DNA of 64,000 bases from Lacrimispora amygdalina (lineage in GTDB: Bacteria; Bacillota; Clostridia; Lachnospirales; Lachnospiraceae), in contig NZ_QOHO01000020.1 in NCBI RefSeq assembly GCF_003432035.1, positions 16,031-80,030 on the forward strand. Direction: 5' to 3'. How positions within the stretch are numbered: position 1 is the first letter of the stretch; the number at the start of each line of letters is the position of its first letter. Made by a program: the position numbers and the translations under genes. Shown in pieces: positions 12,185 to 21,810 of this stretch. Below the pieces are notes generated by a model that worked only from the letters and a program-made list of their open reading frames with translations, did not search any database and was not told where the DNA came from.

Positions 12185-13810
12185 ATGGTTAAGATATTTC
12201 TTGCTGAGGATGAAAAAATCGTCCGTGAAGGAATTAAGAACGGAATCGCCTGGGAAAAATACGGGTTTGAATTTGCCGGGGAAGCGCCGGATGGGGAGCT
12301 TGCCTATCCTATGATATTAAAATCGAAGCCGGATATTCTGCTTACGGATATCCGAATGCCTTTTATGGATGGTCTGGAACTGGCGGAGCTGGCGAAACGG
12401 GCTTTGCCGGATATACATATTATGTTTTTCAGCGGATATGATGATTTTGAATACGCCAAGCGGGCCATTAAAATCGGAGCCGCTGATTATCTTTTAAAGC
12501 CGGTGAGCAGCAGCCAGCTTCTGGAGGCTTTGGAGCGCATGAGTGAAACCATTATGCAGGAAAAAAGCGAGAAAGGATATAAGCAGGAGTTTTTAAAGCA
12601 GCAGGAAGAAAGAAAGCAGATGGACAGAGACCGGCTGTTTGATATTATTGTGTCTGGAAAGCTGAGTCTTCCTGAGCTGCTTAGAAAGGGGCAGGAGCAT
12701 AATCTTTCCTTATCTGCGCCCATGTACAACCTTATTTTATTTCAGGCAAAGGGGGCGGAGAGCCAGGAGCAGTACTCTGATGAAAATGTACTCTTTGATA
12801 AAAGGCTGAAGGATGAACTGGAGGGAAGAACGGATATTATCGGATTTAACCGCCTGTCTGAGGGGTATGGCTTTCTGATTATGGGAGAAGAGTCCGATAT
12901 GGAACGGAAAGTGGCATATTATTCTGAGCTTCTCATACGGCTTGCAGAGTCCTTTCCTGAGATGGAGTATTTTGGAGGAACCGGAACCCCGGTGTGCAGG
13001 CTCAGTGAGATCCGCACCTCCTTTAAAGCGGCAAGCAGGGCGTATGCCTGCCGTTATATGCTGGACCGCAACCAGATTTTAACCGCAGAGGCGGCAGTGA
13101 GGATTCATAATGACACCGGAAGCATCAGTCTGGAAGGAATCGATATTACCAAGTTAAGCCGGGATATTATTCCTAACTTTTTAAAGAACGGATCGGTTCC
13201 GGAGGTGAAATATTTTGTTGAGGAGTATATGGAAGCCTGCGGAAATAATATTAATTCGCTGATATTCAGACAGTACATACTGATGGATGTGTATCTGGCA
13301 GTCATTGGGTTTGTGTCTCAGCTTGGATTTGAACCGGAGCAGGTTTTAAAGGAGTTTGGGGATGCCAAGACCCTTCAGCCCTGTGTGAACTCCATGGACT
13401 CTGCAGTTAAGTATACCAGGGATATTCTCACAAAAGCCATTGGTTTTCGAACCACCTGCTCCCAGAAAAAGTACCGGCTGGTACTTGAGAAGGCGGTGGA
13501 TTATATTGCGGCTCATTATCAGGATGAAGACATTTCCCTTAATGCTGTGGCTTCAGCGGTGAATATCAGTCCAAACCACTTCAGCACCATATTCAGCCAG
13601 GAGATGGAGATCACATTTGTGGAGTATTTAACTAAGGTCCGCATGGATGCAGCCAGGGAGCTACTTATGAAAACAGATTTGAGGACTTCGGAGATCGGAT
13701 ATCAGGTGGGATATAAGGATCCCCACTATTTCAGCTACCTGTTTAAGAAAATTCACGGAATCACACCGAAAGCATTTCGGTCAGGGGGAGAAAATGAAGT
13801 ACAAAAGTGA
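12185..13810 (+). CDS. yesN: AraC-type response regulator (YesN family)
   Basis: A 541-residue two-component regulator. Residues 1-120 form a receiver domain with the acidic pocket at AEDE, phosphoacceptor Asp55 in LLTDIRMPFMDG and the conserved Lys in LLKPVS. A long central region without clear homology follows. The C-terminal 100 residues are an AraC DNA-binding domain (VDYIAAHYQDEDISLNAVASAVNISPNHFSTIF, quoted in part as SLNAVASAVNIS, then IGYQVGYKDPHYFSYLFKK in part). The end overlaps the kinase gene by 17 bases. In Firmicutes YesMN pairs usually sense carbohydrates and activate a neighbouring importer, here the YtfQ-like system downstream. Confidence 0.93.
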   Translation: MVKIFLAEDEKIVREGIKNGIAWEKYGFEFAGEAPDGELAYPMILKSKPDILLTDIRMPFMDGLELAELAKRALPDIHIMFFSGYDDFEYAKRAIKIGAADYLLKPVSSSQLLEALERMSETIMQEKSEKGYKQEFLKQQEERKQMDRDRLFDIIVSGKLSLPELLRKGQEHNLSLSAPMYNLILFQAKGAESQEQYSDENVLFDKRLKDELEGRTDIIGFNRLSEGYGFLIMGEESDMERKVAYYSELLIRLAESFPEMEYFGGTGTPVCRLSEIRTSFKAASRAYACRYMLDRNQILTAEAAVRIHNDTGSISLEGIDITKLSRDIIPNFLKNGSVPEVKYFVEEYMEACGNNINSLIFRQYILMDVYLAVIGFVSQLGFEPEQVLKEFGDAKTLQPCVNSMDSAVKYTRDILTKAIGFRTTCSQKKYRLVLEKAVDYIAAHYQDEDISLNAVASAVNISPNHFSTIFSQEMEITFVEYLTKVRMDAARELLMKTDLRTSEIGYQVGYKDPHYFSYLFKKIHGITPKAFRSGGENEVQK

Positions 13811-15236
13811 TTCGATTAAGGCGAAGATAAAAACCATGCAGGCAATTGTATTTATCCCGGTCATTATCATGATTGGGATATTGCTATATACCATGGAGTG
13901 GCAGAATCAGCAATATCGTCAAAGCATACGGAACTTAACCATGGCAACGGAATTTAATTTCGATTTTAAATCAAACATTGATTATAAGATGTACCGGATT
14001 GTAATTGGAGCTGATACCTTTAAAACCTTAAACCCGTATGAGGATCTGGAAAATTCCAGAAAGATCTTTCTGGAACTGAAAGACTCCACTCCCCAGGAAA
14101 CCAGCAAAAAGGGATTAGATGGGATTGTGGTTCTGATTGGAATGCTGGAAAAACGAATTGAGGATATCCAGACCAGCAACATCATTGGAGATTATGACCG
14201 GAACATGGAGCGCCTTGACCAGGACATCTATGTGATTACCGATTTGATCCAGGAGTCCATGTCCGATTATATCTATAATGAGACAAAGACACTGGAGTCT
14301 GTGCGGCAGAAGCTTGACACCCAGACAAGACAGGTTATTGCTCTTTGTATCGTGATCGCTTCTTATCTGATCGTATTTTTAATTGCCTCCTTTTCTTCAT
14401 TTGGAAAAAGAATTACAAAGCCCATTGAGGAGCTGTGTGAATACACCATGAAGCTGGCAGACGGGAATTTAGAAGTCAGCGCACCCAAAAGCAACATCAG
14501 GGAAATTAAGGTGCTGGGGGAACAGTATGACCAGATGGTGATCCGGATCGGAGAGCTGATCCGGCATATTAAGGAAGAGCAGGAGTTAAAGAGAAAAACA
14601 GAACTGAAGCTTCTTCAGGCGCAGATTAATCCTCATTTTCTTTATAATACATTAGATACCATTGTCTGGCTGGCTGAGGGAAAGCAGCATCAGGAAGTTG
14701 TGGAGATGATTACCGCACTGTCTTCTTTCTTAAGAATCGGTTTGAACAACGGGCGGGATTTCATCACCATAAAAGAGGAAGCAGAGCATATAAAGAGCTA
14801 TCTTTTGATCCAGCATTTCCGCTATGAGGATATTATGGATTATGAGATTGATTTTGAAGAGCAGATCAGGGATTATTCCATATTAAAGCTTACCCTGCAG
14901 CCCATTGTGGAAAATGCTCTTTACCACGGAATAAAAAACTGCAGAAAAAAAGGATTCTTACGCATCAGCGGCTGGCAGGAGAAGGAAGATATTCTTTTAA
15001 AGGTGGAGGACAACGGCATTGGAATGAAACCGGAAGAGGTAAGGAAGATGGAGAATCAGATTGCGGGCGGCAGCAAAGAGGATTTTCATGTAGGGGAAGG
15101 ATTTGGGATTGCCAATGTGGCAGAGAGGATCCGGTTGAATTTTGGTGAGGCATACGGACTTACCATGGAAAGCGAATACGGGGTTGGAACTGCTGTTACG
15201 GTGAGAATTCCGGCAGTGAGAAGGGGAAATAAATAA
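13794..15236 (+). CDS. yesM: Membrane sensor histidine kinase (YesM family)
   Basis: A 480-residue kinase. One membrane span near residues 15-32 and a second near 180-203 enclose an extracellular sensing domain of about 150 residues that has no recognisable family. A HAMP linker follows (KRITKPIEELCEYTMKLADG), then the His_kinase domain with the phosphorylated His281 in INPHFLYNTLD and an HATPase domain with N box IVENALYHGI and G boxes DNGIGM and GFGIANV. Starting inside the regulator gene makes the two translationally coupled. Confidence 0.94.
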   Translation: MKYKSDSIKAKIKTMQAIVFIPVIIMIGILLYTMEWQNQQYRQSIRNLTMATEFNFDFKSNIDYKMYRIVIGADTFKTLNPYEDLENSRKIFLELKDSTPQETSKKGLDGIVVLIGMLEKRIEDIQTSNIIGDYDRNMERLDQDIYVITDLIQESMSDYIYNETKTLESVRQKLDTQTRQVIALCIVIASYLIVFLIASFSSFGKRITKPIEELCEYTMKLADGNLEVSAPKSNIREIKVLGEQYDQMVIRIGELIRHIKEEQELKRKTELKLLQAQINPHFLYNTLDTIVWLAEGKQHQEVVEMITALSSFLRIGLNNGRDFITIKEEAEHIKSYLLIQHFRYEDIMDYEIDFEEQIRDYSILKLTLQPIVENALYHGIKNCRKKGFLRISGWQEKEDILLKVEDNGIGMKPEEVRKMENQIAGGSKEDFHVGEGFGIANVAERIRLNFGEAYGLTMESEYGVGTAVTVRIPAVRRGNK

Positions 15237-15327
15237 GAAAATCAACTTTTATCCGAAAAAAATCAACTAATTTTTGGAATACATTGAAATGACGTAAGAA
15301 ACTCAACCCTTTGCAAAAGATATTGTA

Positions 15328-15356
15328 TTGAGAAATCAGGGGGATGGGTCTATGAT
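15328..15356 (+). promoter_or_regulatory. Candidate promoter for the ytfQ-like operon
   Basis: TTGAGA, 17 bases, TATGAT, followed by a small dyad (TTACT, TAAT, AGTAA) at the expected RNA 5' end and about 45 bases of leader. It is the likely target of the upstream YesN-type regulator. Confidence 0.6.
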
Positions 15357-15403
15357 ACAGGTAGTTACTTAATAGTAAATGATTCTTATTGGAGGGAACG
15401 GAT

Positions 15404-16486
15404 ATGAAGAAAAGAGTTTTAAGCTTTCTGACAGCTGCGGTTATGACAACCGCCATGATTTTATCCGGTTGCAGCGGATCACAGACAGCTGCGACTACAG
15501 CAGCTCCGGCTTCTGCTGAAACAAAAGCGGAGACAACGGCAGCAGCTAAAACGGAGGCAGCCACAACCACAGCGGCACCTGCAGAGAAAAAGGAGATCGT
15601 AGTAGGGTTTTCTCAGGTAGGTGCAGAATCTGACTGGAGAACGGCTAATACCGAATCCATGAAGTCAACGTTTACAGAAGCAAATGGTTACAAGCTTATT
15701 TTTGATGATGCACAGCAGAAACAGGAAAATCAGTTAAAGGCAGTTCGTAACTTTATTCAGCAGGATGTTGATTATATCGTTATCGCACCGGTTACGGAAA
15801 CCGGCTGGGATACCGTTTTACAGGAAGCCAAGGATGCAGGCATTCCGGTAATCATCGTTGACCGTATGATCAATGTATCTGATGATTCCTTATATACCGC
15901 ATGGGTTGGTTCCAACTTCCTTCAGGAAGGTTATGATGCGGTTGCATGGCTGGATGAATATTTAAAGAAGAATAACAGAGCAGATGATGACATCAATATC
16001 GTTACTCTTCAGGGTACCATCGGTTCTTCTGCACAGATCGGACGTACCAACGGTGTGGAAGAGAAGATGAAAGACCATCCGAAGTGGAAGATGTTAGAGC
16101 GCCAGACCGGAGAATTTACTCAGGCAAAGGGTCAGGAAGTTATGGAATCCTTCTTAAAGACCTATGATGACATTGATGTTGTAATTGCTGAGAACGACAA
16201 CATGGCATTTGGTGCCATTGATGCTATCAAGGCTGCAGGAAAGACCTGCGGACCAAAGGGCGATATCACCATCATTTCCTTTGATGCAGTTGCTGCAGCA
16301 TTTGACGCCATGATCGCAGGAGATATGAACGTATCTGTAGAGTGTAATCCTCTTCACGGTCCTCGTGTAGCTGAGATCATTCAGAAGCTTGAGAAGGGCG
16401 AAAAAGTTGATAAGATTGCATATGTAAAGGAAGGCGTATTCCCGGCAGATACAGCCGCAGCTGAAAAACCAAAGAGACAGTATTAA
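15404..16486 (+). CDS. ytfQ: Galactofuranose-type ABC transporter substrate-binding lipoprotein (YtfQ-like)
   Basis: A 360-residue lipoprotein with signal peptide and lipobox LSGC (Cys about 24), then a Thr/Ala linker. The mature part is a periplasmic-binding-protein type-1 fold very like E. coli YtfQ: VGFSQVGAESDW at its start, then QQKQENQLKAVRNF, APVTETGWDTVL, and KGQEVMESFLK. The known substrate of YtfQ is galactofuranose, so a furanose sugar is the best guess. The ATG at 15404 with GGAGGG in front is preferred to an upstream TTG that would overlap the ribosome binding site. A terminator-like hairpin after the stop should raise its level relative to the rest of the operon. Confidence 0.93.
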   Translation: MKKRVLSFLTAAVMTTAMILSGCSGSQTAATTAAPASAETKAETTAAAKTEAATTTAAPAEKKEIVVGFSQVGAESDWRTANTESMKSTFTEANGYKLIFDDAQQKQENQLKAVRNFIQQDVDYIVIAPVTETGWDTVLQEAKDAGIPVIIVDRMINVSDDSLYTAWVGSNFLQEGYDAVAWLDEYLKKNNRADDDINIVTLQGTIGSSAQIGRTNGVEEKMKDHPKWKMLERQTGEFTQAKGQEVMESFLKTYDDIDVVIAENDNMAFGAIDAIKAAGKTCGPKGDITIISFDAVAAAFDAMIAGDMNVSVECNPLHGPRVAEIIQKLEKGEKVDKIAYVKEGVFPADTAAAEKPKRQY

Positions 16487-16532
16487 TTGTTTGGGACTAA
16501 GGCGCTGAAAGCAGAATGACAGCCAGAGAAAC

Positions 16533-16582
16533 AGGTGCAGGGAATGGAGGACGGGGATGGTCCTCCTCCAGGCACCTTTTTT
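16533..16582 (+). terminator. Intrinsic terminator / attenuator between ytfQ and ytfR
   Basis: AGGTGC pairs with GCACCT and, further in, GGAGGAC with GTCCTCC, followed by six Ts. It lies inside the operon, 55 bases before the ATPase start, so partial read-through is the likely outcome. Confidence 0.75.
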
Positions 16583-16636
16583 AATCTCCTGACGTGCAGT
16601 GAAAAGCAGAAAAAGCGGAGAAAAAGGAGGAAACTT

Positions 16637-18157
16637 ATGCCCAATGAGATAGTACTTAGCATGAAAAACATATCAAAAACATTTCCCGGGGTGCGTGCCT
16701 TAGACCATGTGGATTTTACCTTAAGAAGCGGAGAGATCCATGCTCTCATGGGAGAAAACGGAGCTGGCAAATCAACTCTTATAAAGGTTTTGACCGGGGT
16801 AGAAGAATTTGAATCAGGTGAGATACGAATTGAAGGAGGGAACCGGGCGATTATCAACCATTCTCCTCAGGAAGCCCAGGAGCACGGGATCAGTACCGTA
16901 TATCAGGAAGTAAACCTCTGCCCAAATTTATCGGTAGCGGAGAATCTGTTTATTGGAAGGGAACCGAAGAGAGCCGGACTGATTGACTGGAAGACCATGA
17001 ACCGGAAGGCAGCAGAGCTTCTCTCCAGACTGGATATGAATATTGATGTGACTAAGGCTCTGGAGAATTATTCCATTGCGCTGCAGCAGATGATTGCCAT
17101 AGCAAGGGCTGTTGATATGTCAGCGAAAGTTCTGATTCTTGATGAACCCACATCATCCTTAGATGATAATGAGGTTGAAAAGCTGTTCGGGTTAATGAGG
17201 CGCCTGAAGGCAGATGGCGTGGGTATCATATTTGTAACCCATTTTCTGGAGCAGGTATATGAGGTATGTGATAAGATAACGGTACTCAGAAATGGCGGAC
17301 TGGTAGGCGAATATGAAACGGAAAAGCTTCCCAGAGTCCAGCTGGTAGCCAAGATGATGGGCAAAGATTTCGATGATCTGGCTGCCATCAATAAAGAAGG
17401 CAGCAGTGTTGAAAAATCCGGAGAAGCAGTGATTGATGCCAGGGGAATCGGCAGGCAGGGAACCATTAAACCATACGATTTACAGATCCACAAGGGAGAA
17501 GTAATCGGGCTTACCGGACTTTTGGGATCAGGACGTTCAGAGCTTGCAAGAAGCCTTTACGGAGCGGATAAGCCGGACAGCGGGGAACTGAAGGTGAATG
17601 GTAAAACAGTGGTGGTCCATACCCCTCTCGATGCCATGATGGCCGGTATGGCATATCTTCCGGAGAATCGGAAAGAGGAAGGAATTGTTGCTGATTTATC
17701 TGTAAGGGAGAATTTGATTCTCGCTCTCCAGGCCAAGAGAGGCATGTTCCATCCTATTGGAAGCAGGGAACAGGAGGAACTGGCAAATAAGTATGTGAAG
17801 CTGCTGCAGATCAAGACGGCCAGCCTGGATACTCCGGTAAAAAGCTTAAGCGGTGGAAACCAGCAGAAGGTAATTCTGGGCAGATGGCTTCTTACGGATC
17901 CTGATTTCCTGATTCTTGATGAACCCACCAGGGGAATTGATGTTGGAACTAAAACTGAGATTCAGAAACTGGTGGTCCAGCTGGCAAAAGAGGGCGTTAC
18001 TGTTATGTTTATCTCATCGGAAATAGAAGAGATGATCCGTACCTGCAGCCGGATGGCGGTTTTAAGGGACCGGGAGAAGGTTTCTGAACTAATGGAGGAT
18101 GAACTTGATCAGAACCATATCATGAAGGCAATTGCAGGAGGTGGAACAGATGAATAA
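16637..18157 (+). CDS. ytfR: Sugar ABC transporter ATP-binding protein, two nucleotide-binding domains (YtfR/RbsA-like)
   Basis: A 506-residue ATPase with two fused ABC domains, as usual for ribose/furanose importers. The first has Walker A GENGAGKST, a Q-loop in YQEVNLCP and Walker B LILDEPTSSLDD. The second has a degenerate Walker A (GLLGSGRSE), signature LSGGNQQKV and Walker B LILDEPTRGIDVG. The start is set at the ATG at 16637 behind AAGGAGG; an open frame further upstream runs through the attenuator hairpin and is not credible. Its end overlaps the first permease by eight bases. Confidence 0.95.
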   Translation: MPNEIVLSMKNISKTFPGVRALDHVDFTLRSGEIHALMGENGAGKSTLIKVLTGVEEFESGEIRIEGGNRAIINHSPQEAQEHGISTVYQEVNLCPNLSVAENLFIGREPKRAGLIDWKTMNRKAAELLSRLDMNIDVTKALENYSIALQQMIAIARAVDMSAKVLILDEPTSSLDDNEVEKLFGLMRRLKADGVGIIFVTHFLEQVYEVCDKITVLRNGGLVGEYETEKLPRVQLVAKMMGKDFDDLAAINKEGSSVEKSGEAVIDARGIGRQGTIKPYDLQIHKGEVIGLTGLLGSGRSELARSLYGADKPDSGELKVNGKTVVVHTPLDAMMAGMAYLPENRKEEGIVADLSVRENLILALQAKRGMFHPIGSREQEELANKYVKLLQIKTASLDTPVKSLSGGNQQKVILGRWLLTDPDFLILDEPTRGIDVGTKTEIQKLVVQLAKEGVTVMFISSEIEEMIRTCSRMAVLRDREKVSELMEDELDQNHIMKAIAGGGTDE

Positions 18158-19205
18158 GGAAAAGGCATTTATAAAAAGACTGACAGGATACCGCTTGTTT
18201 CTGCCCCTCTTCTGTCTGGTGCTTGTTCTGTTTTCCAACTTAATTAAAACGCCGGGGTTCTTTGAGGTAACGATTAAAAACGGCGTTCTCTACGGATATA
18301 TCATTGATGTAATTAACCGCGCCAGCGATCTGGTTATTTTAGCTGTGGGAATGACGCTGGTAGTTGCTGCCTCCGGCGGTACAGACATTTCAGTGGGGGC
18401 TGTCATGTCTGTGGCAGGAGCGGTGTGCTGCTTCATTCTTTCAGGGGGGCAGCAGACAGTGAACGAATTCGTAAATCCTTATATTCTGGGAGTACTGGCT
18501 GCAATTCTCGCAGGAATTCTCTGTGGCTGTTTTAATGGTTTCCTTGTGGCAAAGCTTAAGATTCAGCCCATGGTGGCGACCTTGATTTTATTCACCGCAG
18601 GCAGGGGAATCGCACAGCTGATTACAAAGGGACAGATCACCTATATCCGCGTGGAATCCTATAAAATGCTGGGATCCAGCATTCCCGGAATCCCGATTCC
18701 GACACCGGTATTTGTGGCGCTGATTGTGGTGCTGCTCACCTATGTTCTGTTAAAGAAAACGACACTGGGACTTTATATTCAGACTGTTGGAATTAATGCC
18801 AAAGCATCAAAGCTTATGGGAATCAAATCCGTTATGATTATTTTCCTCACCTATGTTTTCTGCGGTCTCTGCGCGGGGATCTCCGGTCTGGTGGCTTCTT
18901 CCAGAATCTATTCTGCTGATGCCAATAATATCGGACTGAATCTGGAACTGGATGCCATTCTTGCAGTGGCTCTGGGCGGAAACAGCCTTGCAGGCGGAAA
19001 GTTTTCACTTTTAGGAAGCGTGATCGGGGCATATACCATTCAGGCACTGAGCACTACCCTTTATGCCATGGGCGTCTCACCCGATCAGATTCCGGTGTAT
19101 AAAGCGGTTGTTGTTGTTGTGATTGTAGCATTGCAGTCAACCGAGTTAAAGCGCATGGTCAGTAAACTGCAGATGAATGTTAAGTCAGGAAAGAAGGTGG
19201 CATAA
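18150..19205 (+). CDS. ytfT: Furanose/ribose-type ABC transporter permease (YtfT-like)
   Basis: A 351-residue permease of the BPD_transp_2 (RbsC-like) family with about nine or ten hydrophobic segments. Typical motifs are GMTLVVAASGGTDISVGAVM near residue 65 and AVALGGNSLAGG near residue 270. The ATG at 18150 (AGGAGGTGG before it) overlaps the ATPase stop. It should pair with the next gene as a heterodimeric pore, as YtfT/YjfF do in E. coli. Confidence 0.92.
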   Translation: MNKEKAFIKRLTGYRLFLPLFCLVLVLFSNLIKTPGFFEVTIKNGVLYGYIIDVINRASDLVILAVGMTLVVAASGGTDISVGAVMSVAGAVCCFILSGGQQTVNEFVNPYILGVLAAILAGILCGCFNGFLVAKLKIQPMVATLILFTAGRGIAQLITKGQITYIRVESYKMLGSSIPGIPIPTPVFVALIVVLLTYVLLKKTTLGLYIQTVGINAKASKLMGIKSVMIIFLTYVFCGLCAGISGLVASSRIYSADANNIGLNLELDAILAVALGGNSLAGGKFSLLGSVIGAYTIQALSTTLYAMGVSPDQIPVYKAVVVVVIVALQSTELKRMVSKLQMNVKSGKKVA

Positions 19206-20222
19206 ATGAAGAAGAGGGAAAAAATTGATGGAAAGGTATTTTTACTGATTATCACCATCGTTCTCTTTTTGGTGATGTATGCAGCCGGCCTGATTATATT
19301 TCAAAGCAAAGGGTTTGCCAAACCTCAGGTATTTTTAAATCTGTTTATATCCAATGCCGGTCTGATTGTGATTGCAGCAGGTATGACCATGGTTATGATA
19401 ACCGGAGGAATTGATATCTCTGTTGGATCTATTGTTGCACTGACCTGTATGATGCTTGCGTGGATGATGGAAATTAAGGGGATGGGGGCGGTTCCCGCTC
19501 TCGTCATTGTTCTGATTATGGGAATAGTGTTTGGTCTGGCACAGGGATTTTTAATCGCATATCTAAAGCTTCAGCCGTTTATTGTCACACTGGCCGGAAT
19601 GTTCTTTGCCAGAGGCATGACAGCCATTATCAGCCAGGAAATGATCAGCATTAAAAATGAAATGTTTTTAAAATGGGCGAAGAGCAAAATCAACTTAACA
19701 TTTTTAGGCGGTACCGTAAACAAAAAGGGTGTGGTTAATTATCCGTTTATCTATCCCAGTGTAATTATTGCCCTGATTGTTCTGATCGGCATATTTGTTG
19801 TTTTAAAGTTTACAAAGTTTGGAAGAACCATTTATGCAGTAGGTGGAAATGAGCAGTCGGCACTGATGATGGGATTAAATGTCAGGCGGACCAAACTGCT
19901 TGTCTATGTAATCAATGGCTTCCTGTGTTCTCTGGGAGGTTTCTTATTCGCATTAAATACCTGCGCAGGCTTTGTTGAGCAGGCAAAGGGCTTTGAAATG
20001 GAGGCCATCGCATCGGCGGTAATCGGAGGAACCCTGCTTACAGGAGGTGTGGGCAATGTGTTTGGCAGCCTGTTCGGAGTTTTAATTAAGGGAACTATCG
20101 AGACCTTTATTACATTCCAGGGAACACTGTCTTCCTGGTGGACCAAGATTACGATTGCAGCGCTGCTTGCATTCTTTATCATTCTTCAGAGTCTGTTTGC
20201 GAAGGCAAAGGAAAAACATTAA
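19206..20222 (+). CDS. yjfF: Furanose/ribose-type ABC transporter permease (YjfF-like)
   Basis: A 338-residue second permease of the RbsC family, starting at the base after the stop of the first. It has GMTMVMITGGIDISVGSIV near residue 60 and SAVIGGTLLTGGVG near residue 275, the same landmarks as its partner. Gene order binding protein, fused ATPase, permease, permease is that of ytfQRT-yjfF. A strong terminator follows. Confidence 0.92.
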   Translation: MKKREKIDGKVFLLIITIVLFLVMYAAGLIIFQSKGFAKPQVFLNLFISNAGLIVIAAGMTMVMITGGIDISVGSIVALTCMMLAWMMEIKGMGAVPALVIVLIMGIVFGLAQGFLIAYLKLQPFIVTLAGMFFARGMTAIISQEMISIKNEMFLKWAKSKINLTFLGGTVNKKGVVNYPFIYPSVIIALIVLIGIFVVLKFTKFGRTIYAVGGNEQSALMMGLNVRRTKLLVYVINGFLCSLGGFLFALNTCAGFVEQAKGFEMEAIASAVIGGTLLTGGVGNVFGSLFGVLIKGTIETFITFQGTLSSWWTKITIAALLAFFIILQSLFAKAKEKH

Positions 20223-20234
20223 ACTGATTGATTT

Positions 20235-20273
20235 AGAAGCCGGAAGAATTCTTTATTCTCCGGCTTCTTTTTT
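20235..20273 (+). terminator. Rho-independent terminator of the ytfQRT-yjfF operon
   Basis: A perfect AGAAGCCGG / CCGGCTTCT stem with six Ts, 12 bases after the last permease. Confidence 0.88.
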
Positions 20274-20288
20274 CTTTCTGCGTTGTAC

Positions 20289-20317
20289 TTGCGTTTGAGT
20301 CTTTGATTGATTATAAT
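20289..20317 (+). promoter_or_regulatory. Candidate promoter for the MATE gene
   Basis: TTGCGT, 17 bases, TATAAT; the leader to the ATG is about 80 bases. Confidence 0.6.
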
Positions 20318-20405
20318 CGAGGAAGGCTTATTTTTGATAAGCAGAAAACGAATCTGGCAAAAACGGAGGTAATACAGAAAAAGTACGCTTTTACTGGGAA
20401 AAAGT

Positions 20406-21794
20406 ATGAAAAAATTGATTGGTAACAAAGCATTTTATAAAATGGTACTGGCCATTGCAATTCCTATTATGATACAGAACGGAATTACCAATTTTGTCAG
20501 CCTTCTTGATAACATTATGGTCGGAATGGTGGGAACCGGGCAGATGTCGGGAGTTGCGATTGTAAATCAGCTGATATTTGTTTTTAATGTCAGTGTGTTC
20601 GGTATCGTCTCCGGTGCGGGAATCTTTGGTGCTCAGTTTTATGGCAGTGGTAGACATGACGGAGTAAGGCACACATTCCGGTTTAAATTTTTGTGCTGCC
20701 TGTTTCTGTCAGCTGCGGCTGCGGTTATATTCTATTTCTACGGAGAAAATTTAATTTACATGTACCTTCATGGGGAAGAAAGCGGCGGAGATCTTTCTAT
20801 TGCTCTTACCAATGGTCGTAAATACATGCTGGTTATGATGCTGGGGCTTTTGCCTTTTGGCATTGAGCAGGCGTATACCAGTACTCTTCGTGAATGCGGG
20901 GAAACGGTGATTCCCATGAAGGCTGGAATCGTCGCTGTTTTGGTCAATCTTATACTTAACTACATTCTGATCTTTGGTAAATTCGGGGCACCTGTTCTTG
21001 GTGTGGTGGGTGCAGGAATTGCCACTGTTACGGCTAGGTATGTTGAGACTGTAATTGTAATAATGTGGACCCATATGCACAAGAAACGCTTTCCGTTTAT
21101 CGAGGGGGCCTATAAGAGCATGCATATACCGGCGGGCCTGATCGGAAAAATCTTTGTGAAGGGTACGCCTTTGATTGTAAACGAAGCTTTGTGGGCAAGC
21201 GGAATGGCAATGTTAATGCAATGCTATTCCATCAGGGGACTGACTGCTGTGGCTGGATTAAATATTTCCAATACCATTGGCAATGTGTTTAATGTGGTTT
21301 ATATGGCTCTTGGAATCTCTGTTTCCATTATTGTAGGCCAGCTCTTAGGTGCGGGAAAGATGGAGGAAGCAAGAGAGACCGATACGAAACTGATCGTATT
21401 TTCCGTTGCATCCTGTGCTGTTATGGGTACAATACTGGCAATTGTGGCGCCTCTTTTCCCGATGATTTACAATACAACTGATGAGGTGAAGAACTTAGCA
21501 GTACAGTTAATCAGGATTCTGGCCTTTATCATGCCAATGAACGCATTTATGAACGTTTCCTATTTTACACTGCGTTCCGGAGGAAAGACGGTTGTAACCT
21601 TTTTCTTTGACAGTGTGTTTATGTGGGTGGCAAGTATCCCGGCAGCGTATCTGCTTAGCCGGTACACGCAGATCCCCATTGTTCCGCTGTATTTTATGTG
21701 CCAGATGGTAGATATTATTAAATGCATCATTGGTTTTATTCTTGTAAAAAAAGGGGTATGGATTCAGAATATTGTTCTGGACCACGAGGCATAA
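20406..21794 (+). CDS. MATE-family multidrug/Na+ antiporter
   Basis: A 462-residue integral membrane protein with twelve predicted spans in two homologous halves, as in NorM/MepA/DinF-type exporters. Landmarks are the N-terminal AIPIMIQNGITNFVSLLDNIMVG segment (conserved P in helix 1) and the repeated GAGIATVTARYVE and LGAGKMEEARE loops. Such pumps expel cationic drugs or metabolites in exchange for Na+ or H+. The ribosome binding site is weak. The next gene begins 17 bases later, so an esterase may be co-transcribed; no functional link is evident. Confidence 0.9.
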   Translation: MKKLIGNKAFYKMVLAIAIPIMIQNGITNFVSLLDNIMVGMVGTGQMSGVAIVNQLIFVFNVSVFGIVSGAGIFGAQFYGSGRHDGVRHTFRFKFLCCLFLSAAAAVIFYFYGENLIYMYLHGEESGGDLSIALTNGRKYMLVMMLGLLPFGIEQAYTSTLRECGETVIPMKAGIVAVLVNLILNYILIFGKFGAPVLGVVGAGIATVTARYVETVIVIMWTHMHKKRFPFIEGAYKSMHIPAGLIGKIFVKGTPLIVNEALWASGMAMLMQCYSIRGLTAVAGLNISNTIGNVFNVVYMALGISVSIIVGQLLGAGKMEEARETDTKLIVFSVASCAVMGTILAIVAPLFPMIYNTTDEVKNLAVQLIRILAFIMPMNAFMNVSYFTLRSGGKTVVTFFFDSVFMWVASIPAAYLLSRYTQIPIVPLYFMCQMVDIIKCIIGFILVKKGVWIQNIVLDHEA

Positions 21795-21810
21795 GAGAGG
21801 AGAAGGTATA

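Noticed and set aside
16535..16636. In-frame extension of the ytfR ATPase upstream of ATG 16637
   Set aside because: The extension would be encoded by the attenuator hairpin and has no homology to ATPases; a perfect AAGGAGG precedes the later ATG.
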